The notes: generated by a model not told the origin, from the sequence alone. DNA of 64,000 nt from Mucilaginibacter_A sp041088075 (GCF_041088075.1 NZ_JBGCVY010000042.1:1-64000); one strand, 5' to 3'. Positions 1 to 10,534 are shown, numbered from the stretch's first letter. Numbers and translations are program-made.

Positions 1-108
1 AGGAACATGGCCATTAATATATTCAGGAGGAACAGTTACCAAAACCTGGCACAGGCACAAAGGCTGGTTGCAGGCGACATTAAAACATTAAAACAATTGA
101 TAACTTAA
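1..108 (+). CDS. C-terminal end of a truncated CDS, possibly a transposase
   Basis: The first 108 bases form an open frame running in from outside the window and ending in TAA at 106-108. It encodes about 35 residues beginning RNMAINIFRR and ending TLKQLIT. An 'R-N/H-x-A-x-N-x-x-R' segment close to the C-terminus is reminiscent of the end of DDE transposases of the ISAs1/IS4 type, but too little is visible to assign a family. The palindromic repeat that starts right after it supports a mobile-element boundary. Another identity is quite possible. Confidence 0.35.
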   Translation, partial: RNMAINIFRRNSYQNLAQAQRLVAGDIKTLKQLIT

Positions 109-116
109 AACAGAAT

Positions 117-252
117 GCAACAGCCCTGCTCTCGAGAGGGGAAGTACAGTTTGCTATCTTTCTGATGTTTGGAAAGGTGTCGTTGGCAGGTTCCCCTCTC
201 GAGAGAGGGGCAAGGGGTGTGCCCTTTGATTTTTAGGTGGTAAAAGAAGCAT
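117..252. repeat. Partial copy of the palindromic MITE-like element (core plus motif arm)
   Basis: The core is flanked by CCCTCTCGAGAGGGG-type palindromes (about 126-141 and 194-212), with an inner imperfect palindrome around an AGAAAGG/CCTTTCT-like segment. The right side continues through AAGGGGTGTG into the motif arm, which ends in TAAAAGAAGCAT at 241-252. The left outer arm seen in the full copies is missing or diverged. It lies just downstream of the regulator gene that ends at 280 on the minus strand. Confidence 0.75.
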
Positions 253-279
253 CGGCCAAAAAAGATGCCGGAAAAAAGT

Positions 280-3200
280 TTAAGCAGTGCTGTTTCTTTT
301 CAAAGTTTGCATAAACTCAGATGGCGACTTGCCGAACTCTTTTTTAAACACCCGCGAAAAATAAGCATGACTTTGAAGTCCGATCCGGAACGCTACTTCA
401 TTAAAAGCTACATCTTCATGGGTCATGATCTGTATGGCTTTTTTTAGGCGGATAGTTTTGATGAAATCCCCGATAGACTGGTCTGAAATACTTTTAATCT
501 TTTGATAAAGCTTGGTGCGGCTAATGTTCAACTGGTTGCACAAAAAGTCAACATCAAGGTCTGGGTTTTGGATGTTGTCTTCAATGTTTTTCAGAAGCTT
601 GTTCATAAATTCCTTGTCTTTTTCAGAATGCACCAGTTCGGTTGCATCGGCAAGGTAGTCCTTTGTGTATTTAAGTTTAAGTTTCTCGCCTTGCTGTAGG
701 ATGTTGTGGATGGTCAACAGCAACAAATCAATACTCAAAGGTTTTGCAAAATAATAATCTGCCCCGGATTCCATTCCTTCAAGCTTCGTGTCCAACGCGT
801 CTTTTGCGGATAGTATCACGAACGGGATGTGGCTTGTTTCAAATTTTTCTTTTAGCAACCGGCATAACTCAATACCGTTCATTCCCGGCATCATCACATC
901 GCTGATAATCAGATCCGGGATTTTATTGGTCGCTATTGCCAGGGCAGATTCCCCGTTCTCGGCTTCATCAATACAATAAAACTTTTCTAAGGATTGCCTT
1001 AAAAAGATGCGCAGCTCCTGGTTATCGTCAACTAATAATATATGTTTGGAGGTTTTTTCCGGCACGGGCTGCCCGTCTTCCGCTTTGTAAATGGCCGGAG
1101 GTATGATCGCAATATCCGATAGTTCCAATTGCGAGGCATTGGGTTCGCTTTCCGGTGTCAGGGTTTCGTTGGCCGTATAATTTTCTTCTCCCCAGGGAAG
1201 CGCAACAAGCAGTTCCGTCCCTTTATTTCGGTCGCTGTAAACCGAAATGTTCCCTTTGTGCAGTTGGGTAAGGCTTTTTACCAATGCCAAGCCAACACCC
1301 GAACCCAAATGGTTTTTGCCAATTTGGTAATAACGGTTAAATATGCTGCTGATGGAATCCTTTGAAATGCCGATGCCTGTATCAGAAACCAGGATGTAAA
1401 TGTATTTATCTGCACGGAATTGTTCATTTGGCAAATGAAATTCATTACTAAAAGATGGTTTAAAATAATTGGGGTCAAAGAACAGTTCCAAGGTTACCTG
1501 CCCGCCTGCATTAGTGTATTTTAAGGCATTGTTCAGCAGGTTAAACAATATCTTTTCAAGTATTTGGGCATCAAAGAAGTTTGACATTGATTGGCCGCTG
1601 TCCGTTTGGGTATGGTCAATAAACTGAAGTTTAATATCCTTGCGCAAAGCAAAGTTTTGAAATTCCAGGTAGATGTTTTTACAAAATACACTTATTGCCA
1701 ATTGCTGAACTTGTAGTTTGATTGCACTGTCGGCAACTTTCTTAAAATTCATCAATTCATTTATCAGGTTGATCAGTCTTTTAACATTACGGAACATCAA
1801 CTGATAAGAATTATCAAGAACGGGGTTTTTATTGCCGTTGATCAGGCTTTCAAGCGGGCCAAGGATTAGCGTAAGGGGCGTACGGAATTCATGGGAAATG
1901 TTGGTGAAAAACTGCAACTGTTGCTGATAAAGTTCTTCACGTTGCCTGTGCATTTCTTCCCGCTTTTCTTCTTCCACCCCGCGCACTTCTATTTCCCTTT
2001 TAAGGCGGTGCCACCTTGCCTGGTACAAATAGATCAGCAACAGGCCTGCAAAAAACAATAGAAGATAAACGGCCTTGGCCAGGGTAGATTTCCACCAGGG
2101 GGCGGTAATTATAATCGTTGTTTCGGCAGTGCTTTTGCCCCACATCCCGTCATTGTTGGTCGCTTCGACTACAAATTTGTAGTTATTGTAGTCCAGGTTA
2201 CTGTAAGCCGCGCTTGGTTTTTTTCCGTCGGTATATTTCCAGCCTTTATCAAAACCGATCAGTTTATAGCGGTACCTGCATTTTAACGGGTTGGCAAAAT
2301 GCATGGCAGAAAAAAAGACCACAAAGTTGTTTTGCAGGTAGCTCAGCTTTAATGTTTTGCTATAGTTAAGGGCCTCGTCAATAAAATTTTCCGTTGAATC
2401 CGGCTGTCCGTAATGCGGTTTTAGGTTATCAATCAAAATATCGGTCAAAACAGGGCGGGCATCAATACCATTGGCCTTTATCTGGTTGGGATAGAAATAA
2501 TTTAACCCGTTTATCCCTCCAAAGTAAAGTCTGCCATCTGCGCCTTTATACGAAGCGCCAACTTTAAAACTATTGCCCTGCAGGCCGTCGTTTTTGTCGT
2601 ACTTGATTAGTTTTTCTGTTCGCGGGTCAAAGTATTCCAGCCCGTTTCCGCCGATCCAGATGTTTCCGGCGTTGTCTAGCTCCATACTTTCCACATCATT
2701 AAAAACCCCATAACTACTGGTGTAAGATTTGATACGGTAGGAATTATCTTTTGAACCCAAAACAAGATGGTTTAAACCGCCGCCAATTGTACCGACCCAA
2801 TAAGTACTGTCATCTTGTTTGCAGATTGGGTAAGTATAATCGGAGCTTAAAGAATTGGGCTTTGAAGATGCCCTGTAATAAAAAGTTTGGCTGATGTTTC
2901 CCTGCGCATCAATAATGGCCCGCTTTAACCCATGGGTGCTGGAAATAAACAGTTGGGGCTTGGTTTTATCGGCCAAAATAAAATAGCCTTCGCCATAATA
3001 CTTTACATGGTAACCATTTAGTTTGTCCTTCCAGATCACGCCAAACTTGTTTGTATGGTTGCCAAACCAGATATTCCCAAAGCAATCTTTTACTAGTGTT
3101 TCTATGGCATAAGCAGGAAACAGGTTATAGCCCGGCGGTTTCCATAATTCCTTTCTGCCCGGCTTTAACAGCTCGATACCGGCACTGCTTCCTATCCATA

Positions 3201-4491
3201 AATTATGGTCATTATCAAACGTTAATGATGTGATCGCATCGTTTTTTAGTTTAACGGGAGAATTGTAAGTGTTAAAGTAAGTAAATTTTTGTGTTTTTAG
3301 ATTGTATAAGTTTAAGCCGTTGGCAGTAGTGCCGATCCACAAGTTTTCACCATCTTCCAAAACCGAACGGATGTGGTTGCCGGCCAATGAATTTGAAGTT
3401 TCAGGGTTATGCTGAAGCGTATAAAACAGTTTTTGGTTCAGGTCGCAATAATTAACGCCGCCGCCAAAAGTGCAGATCCACAAACATTGCGAACGGTCAA
3501 TAAATACTTTGGACAAAGAATTTGAATTTAAACTGCCCTGCGAGCTTTTATTGTTTACCGTTTGGACAAAGTTCAGGTTACTGTCCAGCTTAAGTAGGTC
3601 CGAGCCTGTATTGATCCAGTAGTCAGATTGGTTGCTGGCGGCAATATCTTTTATATAAGGATAGCCAACGCAGGTAAATCGTTTAGCAACAGTTAGATTT
3701 GGATTTTTGGTTGAAATTTTTGGCAATTGCTTTTTGTTGATCAAAAACAACGTGTTTCCGGCTGCGGTCAGCAAGTTGTTTTGGTGGTCAAAATATACAA
3801 GGGACAGGTTTTGGCCGGTTATATTGGATAGGGAAATTGGTTTAAAATTTCTGTTTTGGTCAATTGTCCAAAGACCTTTGTTGCTCGATAAGTAAAGTAC
3901 GCCTTTTTGATCGGCCACCATATCCGAAAACTGAACACCCAGCGGAACTTTCAACCGTTGCTCTTCAATTGAGTTCCCCTTAATCAAATACAGCTTTACC
4001 TGGCCGCCGGTAAGCCCGTACAATAAGTTTCCGGCCGGCTTAAATAATTTGTCGAAACGAAGGTTTTCTTCTTTTTTAAGATCCTTAAAATCAATGTACT
4101 TTTCTAACCTTGAATTAAAGCACTGCAGCCCGTCTTCTGTCCCGAGCCATACCATGCCGGTTTCATCAGGATAAATACAAACGATGCGGTTTTTGAAGGC
4201 ATTGTTTAGCGGGGCGTTGTTGTTGTAATACTGTTTAATGGTATAACCATCGTACCTGTCTAAGCCAAAATAAGTGGCAACCCAAATAAACCCTTGTTTG
4301 TCCTGTGCGATGTCGTTTGCATCCGTGTGCGACAAGCCCTCGTCAACCGTGAGGTAATTAAATTTGTAAGGGAACGACTGGCCATAAACAGTGCCGCTTA
4401 CGATAAAAATAAACAATACACAAAAAACAAAATTTTTAAAAAAGTTTGATCCGCTCAAACCCTCGTTTTGGTACATAAAACCTGTTTGCAA
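280..4491 (-). CDS. Hybrid two-component system sensor/regulator (HTCS)
   Basis: One-protein glycan sensor and transcription activator of 1403 aa. It has an N-terminal signal/anchor (hydrophobic segment around residues 20-37), then a long periplasmic region of reg_prop beta-propeller repeats (recurring 'IWVGT.GGGLN'-like blades), a Y_Y_Y domain near 715-785 and a membrane helix near 805-825. Inside the cell follow a HisKA domain (phospho-acceptor His867 in SHEFRTPL), a HATPase with DTGIGI and GSGVGLAL boxes, a receiver domain (LLVDDN; phospho-acceptor Asp1198 in ISDVMMPG) and a C-terminal AraC-type helix-turn-helix. The length is typical of the family. It is divergent from the SusC/SusD operon, which it most likely controls. 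ATG at 4491 gives the full signal peptide; Met7 is an alternative start. Confidence 0.95.
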   Translation of the reverse strand: MQTGFMYQNEGLSGSNFFKNFVFCVLFIFIVSGTVYGQSFPYKFNYLTVDEGLSHTDANDIAQDKQGFIWVATYFGLDRYDGYTIKQYYNNNAPLNNAFKNRIVCIYPDETGMVWLGTEDGLQCFNSRLEKYIDFKDLKKEENLRFDKLFKPAGNLLYGLTGGQVKLYLIKGNSIEEQRLKVPLGVQFSDMVADQKGVLYLSSNKGLWTIDQNRNFKPISLSNITGQNLSLVYFDHQNNLLTAAGNTLFLINKKQLPKISTKNPNLTVAKRFTCVGYPYIKDIAASNQSDYWINTGSDLLKLDSNLNFVQTVNNKSSQGSLNSNSLSKVFIDRSQCLWICTFGGGVNYCDLNQKLFYTLQHNPETSNSLAGNHIRSVLEDGENLWIGTTANGLNLYNLKTQKFTYFNTYNSPVKLKNDAITSLTFDNDHNLWIGSSAGIELLKPGRKELWKPPGYNLFPAYAIETLVKDCFGNIWFGNHTNKFGVIWKDKLNGYHVKYYGEGYFILADKTKPQLFISSTHGLKRAIIDAQGNISQTFYYRASSKPNSLSSDYTYPICKQDDSTYWVGTIGGGLNHLVLGSKDNSYRIKSYTSSYGVFNDVESMELDNAGNIWIGGNGLEYFDPRTEKLIKYDKNDGLQGNSFKVGASYKGADGRLYFGGINGLNYFYPNQIKANGIDARPVLTDILIDNLKPHYGQPDSTENFIDEALNYSKTLKLSYLQNNFVVFFSAMHFANPLKCRYRYKLIGFDKGWKYTDGKKPSAAYSNLDYNNYKFVVEATNNDGMWGKSTAETTIIITAPWWKSTLAKAVYLLLFFAGLLLIYLYQARWHRLKREIEVRGVEEEKREEMHRQREELYQQQLQFFTNISHEFRTPLTLILGPLESLINGNKNPVLDNSYQLMFRNVKRLINLINELMNFKKVADSAIKLQVQQLAISVFCKNIYLEFQNFALRKDIKLQFIDHTQTDSGQSMSNFFDAQILEKILFNLLNNALKYTNAGGQVTLELFFDPNYFKPSFSNEFHLPNEQFRADKYIYILVSDTGIGISKDSISSIFNRYYQIGKNHLGSGVGLALVKSLTQLHKGNISVYSDRNKGTELLVALPWGEENYTANETLTPESEPNASQLELSDIAIIPPAIYKAEDGQPVPEKTSKHILLVDDNQELRIFLRQSLEKFYCIDEAENGESALAIATNKIPDLIISDVMMPGMNGIELCRLLKEKFETSHIPFVILSAKDALDTKLEGMESGADYYFAKPLSIDLLLLTIHNILQQGEKLKLKYTKDYLADATELVHSEKDKEFMNKLLKNIEDNIQNPDLDVDFLCNQLNISRTKLYQKIKSISDQSIGDFIKTIRLKKAIQIMTHEDVAFNEVAFRIGLQSHAYFSRVFKKEFGKSPSEFMQTLKRNSTA

Positions 4492-4604
4492 TTGAATTGA
4501 TTGATAATTGATTTAAAGACAAAGAACACAAAAATCCGCCAAATTATCCGAAAGATAAAGCATAGGAACCTCGAGGCAGGTTTAAATGCTGTTTAAATAT
4601 TGCA

Positions 4605-4616
4605 ATGCTTCTTTTA
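4605..4616 (+). repeat. Single 12-mer ATGCTTCTTTTA
   Basis: Exact copy followed by CCGTATAAAAAT, the usual extension. On the minus strand it reads TAAAAGAAGCAT upstream of the HTCS start at 4491. Confidence 0.85.
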
Positions 4617-4640
4617 CCGTATAAAAATCAGTGTTGTTAA

Positions 4641-4861
4641 AGTTGCTTAAACTTAATTCTCCGGTAAATGCTTCTTTTATGGCATAAAAATAAAGGACAC
4701 ACCCCTGGCCCCTCTCGAGAGGGGAAGCATGGCGCCTACCTTTCTAACGTTTAGAAAGGCGTCGTTTGCAGGTTCCCCTCTCGAGAGGGGCAAGGGGTGT
4801 GTTTTTTAGAAAGCATCTATAAATGAACAATGTAATGAAAGAACAAAAGTTTAAACAAATT
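4641..4861. repeat. Full MITE-like palindromic element, orientation A-core-B
   Basis: About 221 bp. The outer ends carry GTTTAAAC-type inverted repeats (AGTTGCTTAAACTTAATT on the left, AAAAGTTTAAAC on the right). Arm A contains ATGCTTCTTTTA at 4668-4679 and TAAAAATAAAGGACACACC. The core has two CCCCTCTCGAGAGGGG palindromes (near 4710 and 4776) around CCTTTCTAACGTTTAGAAAGG-like sequence, and closes with AGGGGTGTG. Arm B carries the alternative GAACAATGTAATGAAAG sequence. No open frame of significance lies inside, so it would be non-autonomous. Confidence 0.85.
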
Positions 4862-4901
4862 AATTTACCAATAAACTATTTCAAAGCAAAATTTATGGGC
4901 A

Positions 4902-4913
4902 TAAAAGAAGCAT
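4902..4913 (+). repeat. Single 12-mer TAAAAGAAGCAT
   Basis: Exact copy preceded by TTTATGGGCA. It lies in the long leader upstream of SusC, in the 'upstream' orientation relative to that gene. Confidence 0.85.
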
Positions 4914-5459
4914 GACAAAATTTTTTAAACAGGCCCTTACTAAACGGTTGCTGTATTGAGTTGGTATGGTAAAATTGTTCGAACTTATTTTTTGTCGAAA
5001 TAAGGCTATCTATCAATGGCAACCAACTCATCCCCCTAACCCATTAAAAGGGGCAATCCTGTCGCCCACCTTTATAAAGTTTAGAAATTCGGAAATAAAA
5101 CAGCCTGCCTGCACAAATATGCCCTAAAGTACAAGAAATATGTATGATTTTACAAACAGTTCTACCAGGTAATTAAGGTTATTTGTCTTAACCAATTAAT
5201 TCTTTTTAAGCCTAATTACATCAATTATGCCCTCTAAAGGTACTTTTGTAGCACTTCTTTTACACAGACCGCCTTTTTGTCGGGATTTTTCTATACCTTT
5301 TGCGGCAACAAAGAAACCTGTTGACCTGAAATATAAGCACCTATAATAATTTAATCAATAAACTAACCTATTAAACTCAATGTTAAATCAGAAAAGCTAA
5401 AAAAATGACAGTTACCACGATCCAACAACAATCCCATCATGCTTAATTAACATCCAATT
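4914..5459. other. Regulator-SusC intergenic region with partial repeat core
   Basis: No gene is seen. Bases about 5027-5095 hold a decayed half of the MITE core (CCCCCTAACCCATTAAAAGGGG followed by CACCTTTATAAAGTTTAGAAA). A candidate -7 box TACTTTTG (TAnnTTTG) lies at 5241-5248, without a clear TTTG 19 bases upstream. The operator for the divergent HTCS regulator is expected here, but I cannot point to a specific repeat. Confidence 0.4.
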
Positions 5460-8400
5460 ATGAAAAAGAATTTACCTGAAAAATTTCTTGTTGTTAAACA
5501 GCCTCCATTTTATTGGGCGGCTGTTATTTTTTTATTGATTTCCGGTTCCGGCTTTGCCAAAACCACAAACGGAGACCCGGCGAAATCAGCTTACCATTTT
5601 AAAGGATCAAGCGAGGCTGCTGCCCCCATTAAAGGAAAAATCACCGACCAAACCACCGGACAAACTATTATCGGTGCAACCGTAAAAGTAAAAGGTACTT
5701 TAATTGGTGCGGTAACAGACGTGAACGGTACGTTCACCATAAATGCCCCGGGAGACGCAACCCTGGTTATAAGTTATCTTGGTTATGAAACCCGGGAAGT
5801 TGCTGTAAATGGCCGGTCGGTAGTTAACATTACCATCAAAGGTACTTCCAGCAACCTGAATGAAGTTGTTGTACTTGGTTATAACACTCAGAAAAAAACA
5901 TCGGTAACAGCAGCAGTTTCTACGATTGATGCGGGGGAAGTAGCACAAAAACCAATAGTCAATTTAACCAACGGGCTCGTTGGCCGGGCTTCTGGTATCA
6001 TTGCAACGCAAGGAAGCGGCGAGCCGGGTCAGGATGGTTCAGGCATATTAATCAGGGGCATATCTACCCCGGGCCGTAGCGACCCTTTGTATATTGTTGA
6101 TGGTGTGCCCCGCGATTTTAGCCGCTTAGACCCTAATACAATTGCAACTTTTACCGTGCTAAAAGATGCGGCGGCAGTTGCCCCTTATGGTGTGGCCGGT
6201 GCAAACGGGGTAATATTGATCACCACAAAATCAGGAAAAACAGGTAAGCCTACCTTAAGTTACAACGGTTATTACGGCATACAAAACCCTACCAAGCTTC
6301 CCAAATTTGTTAATTCTTACCAATATGCCCTGCTTAGAAACGAAGCAGCCACAAATGACGGATCAGCACTTTTTGCTACACCCAATGATCTTGCATTATA
6401 CCAAAACCATCAGGACCCGGACGGACACCCGGATGCACAACCCTTGAGAGACATTATCAAAAAGAACCGCCCAATCCAATATCATAACGTTTCCCTTTCG
6501 GGCGGAACGGACAATATCAAGTATTTCGCTGCTATCGGGTACAACCGGCAGGACGGAATGTGGGACCCCACTTATCTCACCAAATACAATGGCTCGTTCA
6601 GCTTAACTGTTAATGCCACAAAAACCACAACGGTTAACTTAAAGGTAGATGGTTATGAAGAAGACCAGCATTATCCATCATTTGGTGCAAATAGTATCAT
6701 CAACCAGGCACAAAGGCAAAACCCAACCTTTCCCGTTCAATATTCTAACGGTTTAGGAGTTGGATATATAGGTCAGTCTTTGTATGGGGAAATTTATAAT
6801 AGTGGTTATTCTACAAACAACAATACATCCTTGTTGAACCAGTTATCAATTGATCAAAAATTGCCGATAAAAGGTTTGAGCGTAAAAGGGACAGTAAGTT
6901 ATGACAGCGGCCCGGACCCTTTAAAGTTTAGCCCAAATCAATCATCTGTAAACCGTTTTTATCGTACACCTATCCCTTTTACCAATGCAGTTGCCCCGAA
7001 CAATGTTTTTGGCCCGGGAGTGGTTTATACCTATCCGATAAGTTTTCAAGGCAGTTCAAAACCGCTTTTTTCGGAGGCATACAACCAGAACCGTATGGCG
7101 ACCTTTCAAGGTCAGTTAAATTATGCGGGCACTTTTGGCAAAAGTGATATTAGCGGTTCGTTGGTAGCCGAATACCGTCAGGTAAAATGGCAAAATTTTA
7201 ATGCCAACAGTATAAATTATAACGTAAATATAGATGAATTAAGTTATGGCGGCCCGCTGCCAACGGATGTTACTGTTGGCGGAAGTTCCGGCGGACAAAA
7301 GCAACTGGGTTACGTTTACGTTCTGAATTATGCTTACGCAGGGAAATACTTATTTGGCGCTTCAGGACGATATGACGGCAGCTATATATTTGCGCCAGGC
7401 CATAGGTTTGGGTTTTTCCCGTCATTTTCGGCAGGATGGCGGATTTCTGAAGAGAAATTTATAAAAGATAATTTTACCTGGGTAGACAACCTAAAATTAA
7501 GAGGTTCATACGGGCAATCAGGTAATTATCCAGATATCAGAAATGTTCAACAGCAATATCAATATCTGAGCCAATTTGGAATTTATTCAAATTCTGCCGC
7601 AATCGGTGGAAGCGCAACCCAGGGGATTAGCGAGAACCTTCAGGGAAACCCTAATATCACCTGGGAAAGGGCCAATAAAACTGACGTGGGTTTAGACGGC
7701 AGTTTCTGGAGAGGGGCATTTGGCTTTGAAGTTGACTATTTTTACGAAAAACGGTCTAATTACCTGGTTAGTATTGGTGCAGTCCTGCCACCGGAATACG
7801 GTGTCAGCACCGGCCAGGTTAACGGAGGGATTATCCAAAACCATGGCATTGATTTAACGCTTACCACGTATAAAAACTTTTCTAATGGCCTTCGGCTTGA
7901 TGTAAAAGGTACTTTTACGTTTGCCAAAAACAAAATACTTCAACAATTCGAAAATGCCTCAACCTATAACAACCCCAACAGAAGGATAACCGGCAGGCCA
8001 TTGGGCGAACAGTTCGGGCTGAGGGCTTTAGGTTACTATACTGCAAACGATTTTGTAAACCCGACTGTCCAAAACCCAACACTAAAGTCAGGCGTGGCTG
8101 TTCCTAATTTCGGTCAGGTTCGTATAGGTGATATCAAATATGCCGATTTAAGTGGCCCTAATGGGGTGCCTGACGGCAAAGTTGACGCAAACGATATTAC
8201 AGACATAGGCCACCCTTATATACCGCAAATTATATACGGGATCGAGCCGAGATTGACCTTCAAAAACTTCGACCTGGATATTTTAGTTCAGGGGTCCGGG
8301 TTAAGCAGCCTTTTGGTTGGGGATTATTTTGTCAATCCTTTCCTGGCCTCAGGCTCGGCCACTGAACTGGTTTATCAGGACCATTGGACCCCGGCTACAC

Positions 8401-8696
8401 CCAATGCCTTATACCCAAGGATTAGTGGTACCCCAACTGCCAACAATACCCAGGCATCAAGTTGGTATATGAGAAATGATTCTTATATCCGTTTAAAAAG
8501 TGCGGAATTAGGTTATACTTTTTCAAATAAATTATTAGGCAAGTCAATCCAATCACTACGGATTTACGTAGCTGGACAAAACTTAATCAACTGGCTTCCC
8601 AAAGTAAAAGAAGTTCTTGACCCGGAAAACAACGGGAGTAATCAGAATTACTACCAGCAACAAGTATTTACTGCTGGTGTTAACTTGACATTTTAA
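5460..8696 (+). CDS. SusC/RagA-family TonB-linked outer membrane transporter
   Basis: Outer-membrane barrel of 1078 aa that imports oligosaccharides using energy from TonB. After a signal peptide (hydrophobic segment around residues 17-34) comes a carboxypeptidase-like regulatory domain (GKITDQTTGQTIIGATVKVKG, then DVNGTF...YLGYE) at about 57-135. The TonB-box-like NEVVVLGY and plug domain follow (about 140-255, with LIRGISTPG, YIVDGVPRDF and GVILITTKSG), and then a long beta-barrel ending in a C-terminal aromatic (VNLTF). It sits 11 bases upstream of the SusD gene, the usual operon pair. Specificity cannot be read from sequence. Confidence 0.96.
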   Translation: MKKNLPEKFLVVKQPPFYWAAVIFLLISGSGFAKTTNGDPAKSAYHFKGSSEAAAPIKGKITDQTTGQTIIGATVKVKGTLIGAVTDVNGTFTINAPGDATLVISYLGYETREVAVNGRSVVNITIKGTSSNLNEVVVLGYNTQKKTSVTAAVSTIDAGEVAQKPIVNLTNGLVGRASGIIATQGSGEPGQDGSGILIRGISTPGRSDPLYIVDGVPRDFSRLDPNTIATFTVLKDAAAVAPYGVAGANGVILITTKSGKTGKPTLSYNGYYGIQNPTKLPKFVNSYQYALLRNEAATNDGSALFATPNDLALYQNHQDPDGHPDAQPLRDIIKKNRPIQYHNVSLSGGTDNIKYFAAIGYNRQDGMWDPTYLTKYNGSFSLTVNATKTTTVNLKVDGYEEDQHYPSFGANSIINQAQRQNPTFPVQYSNGLGVGYIGQSLYGEIYNSGYSTNNNTSLLNQLSIDQKLPIKGLSVKGTVSYDSGPDPLKFSPNQSSVNRFYRTPIPFTNAVAPNNVFGPGVVYTYPISFQGSSKPLFSEAYNQNRMATFQGQLNYAGTFGKSDISGSLVAEYRQVKWQNFNANSINYNVNIDELSYGGPLPTDVTVGGSSGGQKQLGYVYVLNYAYAGKYLFGASGRYDGSYIFAPGHRFGFFPSFSAGWRISEEKFIKDNFTWVDNLKLRGSYGQSGNYPDIRNVQQQYQYLSQFGIYSNSAAIGGSATQGISENLQGNPNITWERANKTDVGLDGSFWRGAFGFEVDYFYEKRSNYLVSIGAVLPPEYGVSTGQVNGGIIQNHGIDLTLTTYKNFSNGLRLDVKGTFTFAKNKILQQFENASTYNNPNRRITGRPLGEQFGLRALGYYTANDFVNPTVQNPTLKSGVAVPNFGQVRIGDIKYADLSGPNGVPDGKVDANDITDIGHPYIPQIIYGIEPRLTFKNFDLDILVQGSGLSSLLVGDYFVNPFLASGSATELVYQDHWTPATPNALYPRISGTPTANNTQASSWYMRNDSYIRLKSAELGYTFSNKLLGKSIQSLRIYVAGQNLINWLPKVKEVLDPENNGSNQNYYQQQVFTAGVNLTF

Positions 8697-8707
8697 AATT
8701 TAATAAC

Positions 8708-10402
8708 ATGAAATATAAAAATTTAAATAACAGGCATCTTTTTTTACTTGCTTTACTAATTATTGGTATTGGCTCCTGTAAAAAAGACGATTTTCTAAGT
8801 GTGGCACCTAAAGGGGTGTTAACCAGCGTTTCCACTTTTAGCTCGCAGAGCAACGCGGACCTTTTTGTCAATAATATTTATAACCGTTTGCCTGGTTTAC
8901 AAGGAAGCGAAGTGCTTGACCAGTGGACAGACAATAGTGAATGCGGTGCCACATGGATGGAAGGGGTCACAAAGATCCGTAATAATGGGCTTAGCTCTGG
9001 CAACAGTACTGGTGGCCCCAGTGGTATATATGATTGGGGGACCAATTATACAAGTATAAGGGCCTGTAATTCCTTTCTTACAGATGCTGCCGCTAACAAA
9101 AATACCTATTCCGCTACCTGGTATGCACAGCGTGTTGCCGAAGTGAGGTTTTTGCGTGCTTTCTATTATTCCCAACTGTTTGTAGCTTATGGTGGTGTGC
9201 CATTGATTACTAAACCTTTAAGCAACCTGGATGGAAGCGATATATTTACGGCCAGAAGTACTGTTGAACAAACATTGGCCTTTATCGAGGCAGATTGTGA
9301 CGCCGCGGCCGCAGATCTTCCGTTAAACCAGGGAACAGGGGATTTAGGTAGGGCTACGCAGGGCGCAGCATTGGCATTGAAGGGATGGGTTGAGCTTTTT
9401 TACGCAAGCCCTTTATTAAATACAAACAATGATGCTGCAAGATGGGCAAAGGCTGCGGCCACCAACCTGTCTGTAATGAATTTGGGTGTTTACAAGTTAT
9501 TCAATCCTTCCGGATCAAAAACTGCTTTTAAAGATCAGTTTCTCGGCGTAAATAATTTTAACCCGGAGCAAATTTTTGTAAAAACCTACGCGCTGCCAAG
9601 TAAGGGCAGCAACAGGGAAGGTACGTTAGGCCCTGTTTTTGTTAACGGCGGACAGCAGGCCTGGGGCAATCTCCAACCAACACAGAGTTTGGTAGATGAT
9701 TATGAAATGGACAACGGTAAACCAATTTCAGACCCTGCTTCGGGTTATGACCCGCAACAACCTTATGTACACCGCGAATCAAGGTTCTACCAAAGCGTTG
9801 TTTATGATGGTTCGGTTTGGCAAAATTTTGTGTGGACATCAAGGATAGGCGGCAATAACCAAATTGATTTAGGTTCAACAAGTGATGTATCCAATACCGG
9901 CTATAATGCCCGTAAAACGCTGGACGAGTCCATCCTTGGTCAAACAAGTTTGAGTACTTCACCCAGTATTGCCAATTACCAGTATTTCCGCTATGCCGAA
10001 ATTTTATTAAGTTATGCTGAAGCACAAAATGAGGCTGTTGGCCCCGACGCATCTGTTTATACTGCTGTTAATTTAGTTAGGGACAGGGTTTTTCTACCGG
10101 CACTTCCGCCCGGTTTAAGCCAGGCAGATATGCGGGCGAACATCCGCCGGGAACGACGCCTGGAACTTACTTTTGAAGACAAACGCTGGAACGATATCAG
10201 AAGGTGGGACATTACCGTTAAAGGCCCGGCCGTGTTAAACAAACCAGAGTATGGTATGGTGATCACCCCGACTAACGGTACTTTGGTATATAAGCCTACT
10301 ATCGTATTTCAGAATAGTTTTTCGGAGTATAAAAACTGGCTGCCAATTCCACAGGGTGTTTTACAACAAAATCCAAAACTTACCCAAAACGCTGGCTATT
10401 AA
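8708..10402 (+). CDS. SusD/RagB-family glycan-binding lipoprotein
   Basis: Surface lipoprotein of 564 aa forming the lid on the SusC barrel and binding the glycan. The signal peptide ends in a lipobox with Cys24 (IGIGSC) followed by KKDDFL, an export-type sequence typical of Bacteroidota surface lipoproteins. The TPR-like SusD core is recognizable: EVRFLRAFYYSQLFVAYGGVPL around residues 145-165, YFRYAEILLSYAEAQNEA around 430-445, and RRERRLELTFEDKRWNDIRRW near 480-500. It is translated directly after SusC and closed by a strong terminator. Confidence 0.96.
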   Translation: MKYKNLNNRHLFLLALLIIGIGSCKKDDFLSVAPKGVLTSVSTFSSQSNADLFVNNIYNRLPGLQGSEVLDQWTDNSECGATWMEGVTKIRNNGLSSGNSTGGPSGIYDWGTNYTSIRACNSFLTDAAANKNTYSATWYAQRVAEVRFLRAFYYSQLFVAYGGVPLITKPLSNLDGSDIFTARSTVEQTLAFIEADCDAAAADLPLNQGTGDLGRATQGAALALKGWVELFYASPLLNTNNDAARWAKAAATNLSVMNLGVYKLFNPSGSKTAFKDQFLGVNNFNPEQIFVKTYALPSKGSNREGTLGPVFVNGGQQAWGNLQPTQSLVDDYEMDNGKPISDPASGYDPQQPYVHRESRFYQSVVYDGSVWQNFVWTSRIGGNNQIDLGSTSDVSNTGYNARKTLDESILGQTSLSTSPSIANYQYFRYAEILLSYAEAQNEAVGPDASVYTAVNLVRDRVFLPALPPGLSQADMRANIRRERRLELTFEDKRWNDIRRWDITVKGPAVLNKPEYGMVITPTNGTLVYKPTIVFQNSFSEYKNWLPIPQGVLQQNPKLTQNAGY

Positions 10403-10420
10403 CCCGGTTGTTTTTTTGGT

Positions 10421-10462
10421 AAAATCACACTCCTGTATTTAACGGGAGTGTGATTTTTTTTT
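10421..10462 (+). terminator. Rho-independent terminator of the susCD operon
   Basis: A perfect stem AATCACACTCC / GGAGTGTGATT with a short loop, followed by a run of T, starts 18 bases after the SusD stop codon. Confidence 0.9.
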
Positions 10463-10534
10463 AAAAGCATTTCCGGGCAAGTGATAAAAACGTTGTTGCA
10501 AATAGGCACCTATTTAAATTTTTATTTAATTTAG